Source: Stemphylium vesicarium
Taxonomy: Eukaryota; Ascomycota; Dothideomycetes; Pleosporales; Pleosporaceae
DNA: 64,000 nucleotides
Direction of reading: 5' to 3'
Assembly: GCA_004380135.1 (NCBI GenBank)
Contig: QXCR01000006.1
Location: 620,001 to 684,000 of the forward strand
Shown here: piece by piece, positions 42,167-53,085 of the stretch
How positions within the stretch are numbered: position 1 is the stretch's first letter
Layout: every line of letters starts with the position of its first letter
Position numbers and translations under genes: made by a program
The notes under the pieces: generated by a model
Told to the model about the DNA's origin: nothing
What the model saw: the letters and a program-made list of their open reading frames with translations, nothing else
The model's database searches: none

Positions 42167-45100
42167 ACCTCCGATGTCGCTCTGAACCACGTAGAAGGGG
42201 ACATATAGTGTCGGAAAGGCAGTGGATGGGGATGATGCGGCGAGCCGTGAAAGCCATCAAGGCATTATAAGAACGGTAGAAGTTAGCATGAATTGGGACA
42301 ATGATACAATCGAAAGTGGAACGAATCGGAATAGGGGAAGAGCGGTCTCAAATTGCATTGCAGATGCACGGTAGCTAGATCTTGCACTTCGCACCTTGAC
42401 AAGTGTGATGTAAACTACCGCTAGGTGTTCATGGAATGAGATGAAAAGAAAGTCTACAACACTAAAGATACTGCCATTCTTTGTAGCATGCACTAAGATT
42501 CGCTGCTCACTGAGATGGAGGGCTGTCACGTTTCACGAAGGACCTGTGGTGCCCACTGAACGCAGCAGCGCAATAGACAACAGACACTTGTTCTCTTTCC
42601 TCAGATCCCAAAAGGAAGTCCCCCTATCTTCTGTTGCCCCTTTAGATGGCCTCTATAAAACTGCCTTTCGACCGCACCTAGGCGCGATCTTAGTCATGGT
42701 CACTGATCTCACAAAACCTTCCCAAACACCACTACCGCTCTAGGGGCCCCTCACTTTTGCAAGATCGATGTAACATATCGCCACAATATTCACATACCAA
42801 ATGCTATGACTATGATGCGTTCATCCATTGATATAGCCCCACTAGGGGCTAAAAGCCCGTATAGCGAGATCAGCCATGTTAATGATACAATGCCCACTCT
42901 GAAACGCTGACGGCCTTCTCTAGCCTTTTGAATGAAATCTTGCTTCGGTCATTCAACTGACCGCTATAACTTCTGCCGCGTCATATTGCCAAGCTATGAG
43001 ATATAGTCATTTCTGTGGCAAGGGGCTGGTGCGGGGGCTTCGGAGACGGGGACGTAGTATCGCTGGATAGCTTCTTCGGCGAGAAGTCGGTTAGAACTTC
43101 CGTCTAGATGTTGATCTAGACATAGCCAAGAGGCTGGTGAGGAGAGCTTTGCGTCTACACCACGAACACAAGCTGATATTAGACTGCGAGGTTGAGGTCA
43201 TAGTTCGACGAGGCTGGCCACCCTGTTGTATTAGTCTCGCTTCTATATACGATATTCATACGATATACGGAAAAGAAAAGAGAAAGAAAGAGACAAAGCT
43301 AGTCACATGAAGTTCGGGAGCCTTCATCGCCCGAAGGCCGGCGCGGGAGATGGACATCTTTCCGTACCCGCTATGTGATGCCGTGTTGCCTAATGTGTGC
43401 TTTAGCCCTCAATAGCACCGCCACGAGCTATCGGCTCCCTCTCGCGATCGACGCTAATCCTCGCAGAATCTTTCCCTATTCGTAGACTTCTTTCTCATAT
43501 GAAGCCACTGTCGCTGGGCTGATTGCGGCGTGAGTTGTGGGTCACAGAGTACAGTGCGACCGAGAGCCTCAAAAAGCTAGTCGCTAGGCATTTCAAGGCA
43601 GGCGAGATTTCTGGAGAGTGAGGGAAAGAGCCCAAATTGGAAGATTGCAGTGGTAAACTGTCTTGAAACGTACAAGATGAAAGTGTAGACCCAGAATTGG
43701 GGTAGCGCAGTCGTCAGCGGGACTAAAACATGATGAAACCTATGATCCCCAGACTGTAATGAGCGAACGCTCATTCTTTGCCACGCGATGCGTAGTACGT
43801 GCGGGAGGAGACTTTTCGACCACAAAACCGGCAAGCGCGATCTCGGCATAGACCACCGCTTCGCGCGGCTGGGAATGCCGAAGGGGAGATTGAGGCGCGG
43901 TCTTAAAGTATGTCGATGTTAAATTGGAGACTGATGCGCTATTCGTCCAAAATCTAGGGCCAGAGATCGAGTGCATCGAACAGAAACTGGAGTACCTGGG
44001 TCGAGTGCGGGTGTGGCGTTGCGGCCATCGGCCCCTTCCCAAACAGGAAGGTAAGATAGAAATTGCTGTTTTCTTAAGTGCAACGAGCTTGAGCAAACCT
44101 TAATTCTAGTTCTCAGTGTCATTGATCACACCCCATTCACACGTCTTCACATGTACTTTCTTCGTCTTCGGTATGCCAGGTCGCCATATGCGTTGTTTGA
44201 TGCCAGAGGCTTGCAGGGGTAAGCCCACGGAAACCTGGATTGCTGCGCTCACGGGAAACTGCTGCTAAAACTGCAGTACCAGATTACATGTCCCGCCAAG
44301 AACTCCTCCGCGGGAAAAACGGTTAAAGATTCAAAGTATAAAATATTACATCATCGGTTCAAGCTTTCTAGGTGATCGAGGAGGCTTGCGCGAGCTTCGC
44401 CCATGAGTAGCAGAGACTTAGCGAATCATTTGGGCGTAGATCGCAATCGGTGTACCCTCACCAGGTGGTTTTGGTCATGGTTTTGGTCATGGTTTTGGAA
44501 TCTCGGTTCGCTCGGCAACAATCTGAGGTCTTAGTTCCTTGGGATTTGAGGTGCTTTACTCAACAAGATGCCATTTAACCAGTCGGAGGAAACTCATTCA
44601 TGAAACGTGGGCCCTGGTGGTAATGTCGAGCTTCGGGAGATCGACAGCGGTTTTGGCATGCGCGCATGCCTGACTGCCCGATCCCCTGATTTCCGAGGCT
44701 GATCCGCCATGCATCGTCCACCAAGTTATGGGCCGAGGCCCGGGCGGACAGGCAAAACCCTACGCCCACAGCCATCGCATGCCATCATTCTGCCTCAAAG
44801 GGCCATTCGGAACAATTCCTGTGCCACCACTAGGAGTGCACTAGCTAACGCCTCAAAGCAGAAAACACATTATCCCATACCATGCTACGGAACTCATCTG
44901 GGGATGACAGGCCACAGCGCACCTCGAGCCCATGCATACCATCTGCTCATGGAGGTACCTGACACACCGTCTGAGACTATCTGCGCGCGAACATAGTCAG
45001 GAACCTGATATGTCCGAGTTCTTCGGAGCACGCAACGCCTCTTGCTAACTGGCCCTCTGGGTTCTGGCCAAGAACCGCGGAAGGCGGAACTAAGCTTTCG

Positions 45101-45338
45101 AACTTTCGAACACACCCTAAGCTTTGCACTGTGGCTGCCAGAATCTAGCTTATAGCAGAAATCGATGCCAATACTGTTTGCGCTTCTGCAGGAGTCGAAA
45201 AAGAATTGGAGTGTCCTTCTAGGGTGTAATTTCACGGAACTAAATGCGTTCGCTACACCTGCACATATAACAAGATGGCTCCCCTGGGCCTCATGCACTT
45301 TCTTCGGGCCACATTCGTATCCTCACGATTATCTCAGG
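42167..45338. other. 3.2-kb gene-poor A/T-richer stretch
   Basis: No gene is supportable. A minus-strand open stretch around 43020-43170 (reading near SNRLLAEEAIQRYYVPVSEA) and one at 43740-44096 have coding-like composition but no start or family and end in stops. They may be relics. A 12-bp tandem repeat (GGTTTTGGTCAT, about 2.7 copies) lies at 44467-44498. The sequence ends in the likely promoter of the GPCR gene. Confidence 0.45.
44467..44498. repeat. 12-bp tandem repeat, 2.7 copies
   Basis: GGTTTTGGTCAT repeated twice and then GGTTTTGG, exact copies, in gene-free sequence. Small size; function not evident. Confidence 0.85.
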
Positions 45339-46817
45339 ATGCCTTACAATCTCACAGTCGCTATTCCGACCCTTGTCGGGAGCCTCTTGTCTTTTGTCGC
45401 AACCTCTTGCGTTCTCATCTCCTACATCGTCTACGCTGATCAGCAACGGTCTTTCCGTCACGCACTTGTTTTGAACCTCGCATTGGCTGGTACGTGTCCT
45501 CAGCATCATCCAGATCTCATATTGACTATCGCAACAGAATTCATCAATTCGCTCAATAATTCGATATCGGGCATCTATGCGATCGTCAACAAAGGTTCTA
45601 TCACCCTAGGCCCGGCATGTAGCCTCAATGGCTGGGTAGGCCAGTGGTCTGTCCAGGTAAGCGACAGGGACATCTTCATTTACAACCTTCGCGCAAGTAT
45701 TAATCGATTACTAGGCAGCCGACTTTTCGATCCTAGCCATCGCCATCATAACGCTCCTTACCATCACCCGAAAAACATACATGCCTAATGCCTCCCTTAT
45801 GAGGAAGATAGCCATCTGCGGGTCTGTCTGGGTCATTCCTACCATAACAGGTAAGCCCAAGATGTGCCTTGCGTAAAACCAGACTGATTGGATTGATAGC
45901 AACCACCGCCGCGGGTTTGAAGGAACTAACCCCTGTTAGTGGCAACTGGTGCTGGATATCGGGCGAACGACCGGATTTGCGCTACATCCTAGGCCATGGA
46001 TGGCGTTTCGCGATTATCTTCGGGACCATCGGGATTTATATTTACATCTGGATCTACATGAAGCGACACTTCACGAAGATGAACATCCTCAGCAAAGGGA
46101 GATCATACAACCAGGGAAGCGCTGCCAAGCGCCGTGAATTCCGTCGGGATGATGCCATCGAGCTAAGGAGCGAATCGCAGACAGAGCTGCACGAGATCAA
46201 CGTGGAATACCGTTATGAAGTGAAGCACTCTGATGGCAGGAGTACAACTAGCACCGGAAAGGACGAGATGTCATCTTCAGCCGTTGATCTGGAGAGAGAT
46301 GATAGCCACAGAAGCGAAGTCGTGCTATCCCCAACATCTCCCAAAACAATTTACACCAAGGGTGATCCAGGTATGTCGTGTCCTTCAGCGCGCTCTAATA
46401 CTATGCATCTATCATGACGTATTACTGACGTATTTCTTTGTAGACCCGTACCTGCCTCACAACGCGAAGCGAAATATCGTAACTGCCATGACACCTGGCC
46501 CGGCAACAGAGGGTTCTGGAGTACACCAATCGGGGAATCCACAACTTAGCGGAGGCATGTCACGAAATGTGGAGTACGAGATCAAAAAGATGCTGCTGTT
46601 AAACGCATATCCGGTACTATACATCATTCTGTGGTTGCCTGGCATCCTCAACCGCCTCGTGGAGGCAGCAGGATCCTCAAGTTACCCGTTGACCATCCTC
46701 CAATGTTCAACACAGTATATCGGCCTCGCAAATGCAATCACCTATGGGTTCAACGAGCATTTGAAGACGATGGTCAAGGGTGATTTTATGAAGTGGTACA
46801 AAACACGGCGAGGATAA
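45339..46817 (+). CDS. seven-transmembrane GPCR, cAMP-receptor/Git3-like
   Basis: Plasma-membrane receptor. Exons 45339-45489, 45538-45656, 45715-45850, 45900-46370 and 46444-46817 join in phase at every site, giving 416 aa. Seven helices are visible: TLVGSLLSFVATSCVLISY; LVLNLALAEFINS; WSVQAADFSILAIAIITLL; CGSVWVIPTITATTAAGL; RFAIIFGTIGIYIYIWIYM; AYPVLYIILWLPGILNRL; TQYIGLANAITYGFNEHL. The third cytoplasmic loop between TM5 and TM6 is long, hydrophilic and Ser/Glu-rich (about 45-120 residues). Fungal cAMP-receptor-like or nutrient-sensing classes share this topology. I cannot assign the ligand. The start is the Met at 45339; an upstream frame exists but lacks a helix-compatible N-terminus. 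Confidence 0.85.
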
Positions 46818-46893
46818 GGGCATTACGAATACGTTCTTGTTGCTGGTATGGTTCAACGAACATCTATTACTAATGTCTAATGCTATTTCATGC

Positions 46894-48271
46894 TTATGAC
46901 GCGATCCCTCGTATCCAATCACCAATCTTATGATGTTTTCGAGCGCGATTTCCTCCGTCCATGGAAAGCATAGCTGATAGGTTCGCCATCGTCAGCGCTT
47001 CTGCACCACGCTCCGCTAGACAAGTCCATCGCGTTTGATCCACCTCCTCATCCCGATAACCGCCTTCATCCTCCACGTCATCGGAATGCGAGAAGTTCAT
47101 ATTCCTCACCACATCTCCCTCGCCAACAAGAACGAGAACTGCATCAGCCTTTTTGATCAACTCCAGCATGACAGCCCAAGCCGTCGCTGCTCCATTCAAG
47201 AATTGGTCTATGAATTCAGACATACGTGCCAATCCAGGATGTAAGTCCATTATGCCCTGGTAGCGACTGGACGGCCTAAGAGATGGGTCCTCGGCTAGCG
47301 CGTCGAACTCAGCTTGGCTGTTAGTGGCATACACTTTCAAGTTCAAAAGGTCTGCGATCGTGTTGGAAACCCACGAAGTGTCAATCCACTCAAGACCCAG
47401 CGGAGCTGCATGTCGGCTGGGCTGATACATTTGCAGTTTACTGGGCCTACGGCAGAACTGGGAAGTGTCGCGCCGAGGAAGATTCAGAGTATCCACGGTG
47501 AATGTTACATGTTTACTTGTACGCGACTTTGCGACTTTGATCCTCGCCTCGTCAAGTTTCGACAGCTTCCACTCAGTAGTAGGTTGGGGGAGAGAGGGAG
47601 GGTCTGTTATGACCGCTGGATACTTTTGCTGCATTTCAGCTTTCCGTATCGCTTATGTCGCGCTATTTGTCGTCCACACGCGACCGACATCTTTTGCATA
47701 CTTCTTCTCCCAAATTTCTTCGTATTTGCTAGAGATCTCGAGGAGATCGACGACCCTGGTGAGTTCGCGGCGCGCGCTGTGCTAGCATCGTCCTACTAGG
47801 GCATACTTCCGCAGCGTGCGTGCCTGCTGCCAGGGTCCCCCGCATTGTTGCAACACTTTAGCGATCGCGTCTAGGAAGATGAGACACATGTCCACCTCAC
47901 ATACTGGGCAGTAGCCGTCGGCGACAGTATCGGATGGGTGCAGCGCGTGCCCACACTTGGTTGCCGGGTTCCGGTTTTTTTTTCCACGCCTTGTCGCGCT
48001 CGAAATCCGCAATCGCTGTATTGGTTCATTGGTATTTGAGAAACTCGCAGTAGTCCTTGGCCTTAAATATTTCGCCGAGAATATTGTGGGTATGATGCTA
48101 TTTCTGCCATTCGATGAAGAACTTTAGGTCTTCGGGCGAGAAAACTAGCGCTGCGGGAATAGGTGTGGTCGGTTGAGAGGGCATCATGCGAGTCGGTGCG
48201 GCGAGATTGAGAAGAAAAGCCTGTTCTTTGATAGTAAAGCGGTATTGTTGCTTTGTAGTCACTGATTGCAT
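46894..48271 (-). pseudogene. unknown gene inactivated by four stops and a frameshift
   Basis: Reading minus from about 48271, one broadly continuous protein can be followed to 46894, ending GDWIRGIAS. It is interrupted by TAG at 48098-48100, TGA at 48026-48028, a frame change at a nine-A tract (47975-47983), TAG at 47782-47784 and TAA at 47653-47655. Between stops, both sides stay in coding-like frame (e.g. EIWEKKYAKDVGRVWTTNS before the TAA, AIRKAEMQQKYPAVI after). Each stop equals a C-to-T change in a CAG, CAA or CGA codon. This suggests repeat-induced point mutation or simple decay. No domain is recognised; a CGH...CPVC cluster is a possible zinc knuckle. The longest intact part is 246 aa (46894-47634), which gene finders might call alone. 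Confidence 0.7.
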
Positions 48272-48422
48272 CACAGTATACAAGGCAGCTGCTTGACTGG
48301 TAAGCGAGGGTAGGCGAAAGGTTTGGAGTGAAAGGGTTGTTTGCTTTGTACTCACGTGAATGTTAGTTATAGCTTGAAGTTTCTCAGTGCCTAAGACAAC
48401 CAAAAGATACATTGTAAAAAGC

Positions 48423-48515
48423 TCAGTACCATGGTTGAGACCAGGCTGCCTCCTTGGCATCTCCATCTCCATTTACGTCTTCATTTTGATCATCCCGCTT
48501 CTTATTTGTCGAAAG
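48423..48515 (+). repeat. diverged repeat copy B
   Basis: Partner of the 36755-36830 segment; shares TCAGTACCATG, CCTCCTTGGCATC and CGCTTCTTATTTGTCGA with different spacing. It lies at the 5' side of the decayed unknown gene. Confidence 0.5.
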
Positions 48516-49825
48516 CTCTCTGAAACTTTCTCCCTTCTATCGTCGTAAAAAGACTGCGTCAAGCTTTGTTGGAAGATACATCACAAGAACGGTGCGGCAA
48601 TGCTGTCACTACCAAATTATAGTGACTTAAGACAAAAGTGGTGAAACCGGTACAGTTATTATCGTCAGAGTAGACAATGCCCCAGCTCACCAAGTATACC
48701 CCAAACGAGCATTTTCTCCGCATAATTCATTCATCAGTCTGGCAATTACCAGTCTTCTTGAGAGACGCCTTTGGTATCTCAACACAATAGATCCTAGCCG
48801 CTGAGAGATTACAGAGCTTTTCTTTGTCTTCTCACCTCGATCCTTTACTGTCTTATCTCTCATCTTCTTTTCCATTCGTGGCCGCGTCTAGCTTTGCACC
48901 TTGATCCGCTACTTAGGTAATTCTGCTACTACAAAGTTTACACTAGCAACACTCAAAGTTTGGTAGACACTGCCTCGTAATATGTCCGGAAAGGCAACGA
49001 ATGAAAGGTAGCTAGTAGTTGAGAGTGGAAGAGAAAGCAGAGATAAATATCTGTCGTTCTGGACATGATTGCATCAGGGGATATGCCAGCTTGTCCCACA
49101 TAAAGAACTTCTACATAACCTTTTCTAGGCAAATCCTTCCGTAAAGACCGATCTCGAACACCGGCAAAGGCAGGTGCGTATTCTACAATCGCATACTTCT
49201 TAAGCTCTCGAACGTACTCATGCGCCTATGGGTCCTCTTTCACAGTCGCAACGTGTTTGGATCTTTCGCCTGCTCGCGTACCTCCTTGGCCCTGTTTGGG
49301 TTGTGGAGGGCGCTGCTCATACTACAAAGTCATGTAGTCTTCATCACCCTTGGGTGCAACATTGCCCATCGCAATTAAATGTCAGTGCAGCGATAACGGC
49401 TCAACGGTTTCTTGATGCCTGACTCAAACGTTCTGTAGAGCTTTAGCTTAGTGATCGTCGCGAACAAGGTAGTTCCCGTAGACGTGAAGATCGACCAACT
49501 ACATTAAACTCTCTTTCACTAGGCTAGCGTTCAGCCACTTCCCGCAGCCTTTGGGCGATGCGTGGGTTCTGGAGAAATGTTTAGAGTTTGTTCACTGAAA
49601 TTGCTGCTGTTGGCGCCCGGGCATAAAGTTAGTGTTTGAATCGAACATCGCAACCTTCCTCTGCAACCCAGCCAGAAACCGTCAATACAGGACTGATGGA
49701 ACAATTACTCCACATTTGTGTGATTTAGCAAAGTTTCATATAAATCAATAGTCTAGCTAAGTATATATGCGCTGAGTTTCGCTAACATGATCATAAACGC
49801 CTAAGCAATGCAAGATGTAGGTACC
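48516..49825. other. gene-free stretch
   Basis: A/T-richer sequence with many stops in all frames and no supportable gene or element. Confidence 0.5.
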
Positions 49826-50926
49826 CTACAAGTTGGCCTGTGCCTCCTTCCACTCTTTGCTGAAGGGATAGTCAATGTAACCCTTCTCGCTCTGCGGGAT
49901 GTAGAAGGTGTCCCGGTTGTATGGGGTAAAGTCGATACCCTTCTCCAGCCTGAAAACGAGATCGGGTGTGGAGATAAAGTAACGTCCAAACACAGCCACA
50001 ATGTCGCGGTCCTTGTGCTCCTCAACTAATCGCTTCGCATCTTCGGCCTTGAGACCGCCAGCAATGAGAAGCTTGCCGGTGTAGTGTGGTAGAAGGGGAT
50101 CGAGAGAGTCATAGCCCTCGACATCCGCGTTGCCAGAAACACGCGCTTCGACGAGATGTAGGTAAGCCAGGTTGAAAGCATCTAGCTTTTTCATGATGTC
50201 GGTGAACTGAGGTAGCGGATCCTTCATCTTCATGCCCTGGAACTCGGAGAATGGGCTCAATCTGATACCAGTCTTCTCCGCGCCGATGGCGTCAACAACA
50301 GCTTGTGTAACCTCCACCGCGAACCTGGAACGGTTTTCTACGGAGCCACCGTAGGAGTCTGTACGCTTATTGACGGTGTCTTGGAGGAACTGGTCGACCA
50401 GGTATCCGTTGGCACCGTGGATTTCTACACCGTCGAATCCAGCTTCGATGGCGTTCTTGGCGGCTTGAGCGTAGTCATTGATGCTCTCCTTGATCTCTTC
50501 GACACTCATCTCCTTGGGAACTGCGTAACCCTCGCCCAGCGAGACAGGGCTGGAGGACTTGATAGTGATTCCATTCTTCTCCGCGAACTGCGGGTTCGCT
50601 ACTCGTCCAAGTGACCATAGCTGGAGATAGATATATGAGCCCTTTTCGTGAACGGCCTTAGTAACGGGCTTCCAGGCGTCAATCTGAGCTTGTGTCCAGA
50701 TACCAGGTACGTTGGGGTAGCCACCTGCTTGCTTTGAGATCAAGGTTGCCTCGGTAATGAGAAGAGTTCCGGGCACGCAAGCACGCTCGCCGTAATATTG
50801 TACGGCCATAGGCAGGATCTCGTGATCATCATTGACACGGAAGCGTGTCAAAGGAGCCATGGCAACTCGGTTCTTGAGCTGCATGGCGCCCACCTTGAGG
50901 GGCTGGAATAGTCGTTCGGCTGACAT
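49826..50926 (-). CDS. old yellow enzyme-type NAD(P)H:flavin oxidoreductase
   Basis: FMN-dependent ene-reductase of the OYE family, reducing activated C=C bonds. Single exon, 366 aa. A TIM-barrel begins LFQPLKVGAMQLKNRVAMAP with PLTRFR. It has LITEATLISKQAGGYPNVPG, then the substrate-binding/catalytic segment DGVEIHGANGYLVDQFLQDT with the family's NxR signature (SVENRSRFAVEV). The FMN-phosphate end reads GKLLIAGGL and VAVFGRYFISTPDL. These signatures are complete, so it should be active. Together with the methyltransferase and monooxygenase nearby it could serve secondary metabolism or detoxification; no core synthase is near. Confidence 0.93.
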   Translation of the reverse strand: MSAERLFQPLKVGAMQLKNRVAMAPLTRFRVNDDHEILPMAVQYYGERACVPGTLLITEATLISKQAGGYPNVPGIWTQAQIDAWKPVTKAVHEKGSYIYLQLWSLGRVANPQFAEKNGITIKSSSPVSLGEGYAVPKEMSVEEIKESINDYAQAAKNAIEAGFDGVEIHGANGYLVDQFLQDTVNKRTDSYGGSVENRSRFAVEVTQAVVDAIGAEKTGIRLSPFSEFQGMKMKDPLPQFTDIMKKLDAFNLAYLHLVEARVSGNADVEGYDSLDPLLPHYTGKLLIAGGLKAEDAKRLVEEHKDRDIVAVFGRYFISTPDLVFRLEKGIDFTPYNRDTFYIPQSEKGYIDYPFSKEWKEAQANL

Positions 50927-51052
50927 CTTGGTATTATGTGCGGTTGATTTGGGGAGATTCGAAAGCTTGTGTATAAGCTGCTGGACACAAGTGGAGGAAG
51001 GAGTTTGCTGGTGATTTTGTTTGCTAGGCTTTCAGCATGCCTTACAAGATAC

Positions 51053-51060
51053 TATATATA
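51053..51060 (-). promoter_or_regulatory. TATA box of the OYE gene
   Basis: TATATATA reads the same on both strands; it lies 127-134 bp upstream of the minus-strand start codon at 50926. Confidence 0.45.
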
Positions 51061-51774
51061 CCTAATTGATCGCCTATCTTGGCGGGGTGGTTTGAAATCA
51101 TGTCGGCAGATCTCGGCATTTGCGGGAGCCTTACCGCGTAGAATTTTCCAACTGCAGCTATGTGCCTGGGTGGCATAACCCTAAAGCGCCACCAAGCCAC
51201 AGGCAGGAAAGGGAAGTCGGCCGTAAAGGCGGCATGCCTGGAAAGAAGTTCATCCGACCTGCCGTTGCGCGGGACGCTCCAGTGGTTGCGACGCTCGGGT
51301 CAGGGGAAGAACAAGACACCATTCCACAAAGTAGTTGGCCTTTGCCGCTGAATCAGCGGGGTATCATAGGGCATTGCATGTCGCCCTTGATGCCGGTGGT
51401 TGGACTGGTATCGTGTTAATGCCGCGTATCCCTGTGACGTAACTAGCATTTGTCAGCTCGGCTTTATTGAGCGCTCGACCCGCCTAAGGGTACAACACCA
51501 TTTTCAACGGAAGCGGCAGACACAAGCACGAAAGTAACACCGGCAAGGATAGTGTATGTCAAGAGCACTGAACACGCGAAACGCTATTAGCAGGACGGTC
51601 ATCTTATCGCTAGGCGCATGAACGTGGAAAGGCGCAAACAAGTACCACCGAGAATCATGCTTTCTACGACATAACCTCTACGTTTGGCCAGCAGAGCGTG
51701 ATTTGATTGGGAAAATAAGTGGTTAAGGAGGGGCTGGGGTATTGTCAAGATATCGTGATGATTACTTTGATCAC
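51061..51774. other. intergenic region
   Basis: Between the promoter of the OYE gene and the 3' end of the monooxygenase gene. Open frames on the plus strand (51.1-51.4 kb) lack motifs. Confidence 0.5.
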
Positions 51775-53085
51775 TTAACAATCGCGAAGAAGCTCCTGCG
51801 CAGTCTGCAACTCCGCCTCCAGGTCTTCATGCCACAACCACTGAAAACTCTTGTCGAGCATATCTTCCATCTTACTCATGTTGTCTTCGACCCCGTCCGC
51901 CATAAAGTCGTAGGCCAAAGCTGCATCCAGGCTGCGCTTGATGCATCCCTGTGTTCTTGGGCGTCGTACAACGTCGTAAGCCCGAAATGCAGCCTCAATA
52001 TTGGCAGCGCTCCCCCCGGAAGCGATCAAGTGACTGAGGATGTACGCATCTTCCATAGCCATACCAGCTCCAGCGCCCATATGTGGTGTCGTGGCATGCG
52101 CGCTATCACCGAGAAGACATATACGGCCGTAAAAGTATGGTGCGTCATGTTGAAGAGTGAACAGAGCCCACTTGGAGGGAAGGTGATGGCGAGCGATGAG
52201 CTCAATGAGAGGCGGATACCAATCCTTGAATCTCTCTCTGATCTCTTTTGCACTTGTTGGTACTGTCCAGTCGTCTTGGTCCCAGCCGACAGAAGGTCCA
52301 TCCTGCGGCATGGCGACCATGTTGATGAACTCGCCATGCTCAACCGGATAAGTAACGACGTAAGCGCCGTAACCACAGTATAGGGTGCTGTTCAGAGCCC
52401 GATCTTCCCCTAATGCATTCCTAGCTTCGTCTCCAGGAACCATGGCACGGAAAGCACACTCGCCCGCGTACTTCGCGCGAACATTCGGGCCGCAGACGTG
52501 CTGCCGGACTTTACTCTTAATACCATCACAGCCAACGACAGCACTGGCCAACGCGGTCGTCCCATCCGCAAACTTCAGCTCGAGCACACCACCCCCAGCA
52601 TCCTGGACGTTGTCAAAACACTTGTTAAAGCTAGTGACACCTTCTGGCAGTAAGGCGACCATTTCATCCATAAGACGCGCTCTGTGTATACGACCCCTCA
52701 TACGAAGTCCAGCCAGTTTGCCGCTGTGCTGCTTTTTGTCGTCTTGATGGAAGGCAAAGTCTCCAGCCTTGTTCCCATCTTGTCGCTTCTCATCCATGCC
52801 CCATCTGATTGTATTGAACGTGTTGTTGCGTTCCGGGTCGTCGTTGAAGGTCGCATGTTTCATAAAGCCTTCCAGTAGGCGCGGATCGATGAGATGTAAG
52901 GCCTTCGTAGCATTAGCACCAAATGTCACCCCTGCTCCTATCTCAGAGAACTTTGGAGAGGCTTCGTATATGTGTACGTTGACGCCATGTCTGATGAGGC
53001 CTATCGCAAGGGCCAAGCCACCAAGGCCGCCACCGACGATAGCAATGGGGAGGTGCGTGTGATTCTCGAAAGCGCTATCGTTCAT
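51775..53085 (-). CDS. FAD-dependent aromatic monooxygenase (salicylate hydroxylase-like)
   Basis: Class A flavin monooxygenase that hydroxylates an aromatic or related compound with NAD(P)H and O2. Single exon, 436 aa, family length. FAD-binding Rossmann fold IAIVGGGLGGLALAIGL (GxGxxG), the DG motif AVVGCDGIKSKVR, and the GD motif LLGDSAHATTPHMGAGAGMA with MEDAY follow in order. The substrate-region segments between them (KWALFTLQHDAPYFYGRI) look intact. Substrate unknown. It lies about 0.85 kb upstream of, and on the same strand as, the OYE gene. Confidence 0.92.
   Translation of the reverse strand: MNDSAFENHTHLPIAIVGGGLGGLALAIGLIRHGVNVHIYEASPKFSEIGAGVTFGANATKALHLIDPRLLEGFMKHATFNDDPERNNTFNTIRWGMDEKRQDGNKAGDFAFHQDDKKQHSGKLAGLRMRGRIHRARLMDEMVALLPEGVTSFNKCFDNVQDAGGGVLELKFADGTTALASAVVGCDGIKSKVRQHVCGPNVRAKYAGECAFRAMVPGDEARNALGEDRALNSTLYCGYGAYVVTYPVEHGEFINMVAMPQDGPSVGWDQDDWTVPTSAKEIRERFKDWYPPLIELIARHHLPSKWALFTLQHDAPYFYGRICLLGDSAHATTPHMGAGAGMAMEDAYILSHLIASGGSAANIEAAFRAYDVVRRPRTQGCIKRSLDAALAYDFMADGVEDNMSKMEDMLDKSFQWLWHEDLEAELQTAQELLRDC

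Noticed and set aside
43010..43520. possible LTR retroelement fragment
   Set aside because: No terminal repeats, primer-binding site or reverse transcriptase motif could be found.
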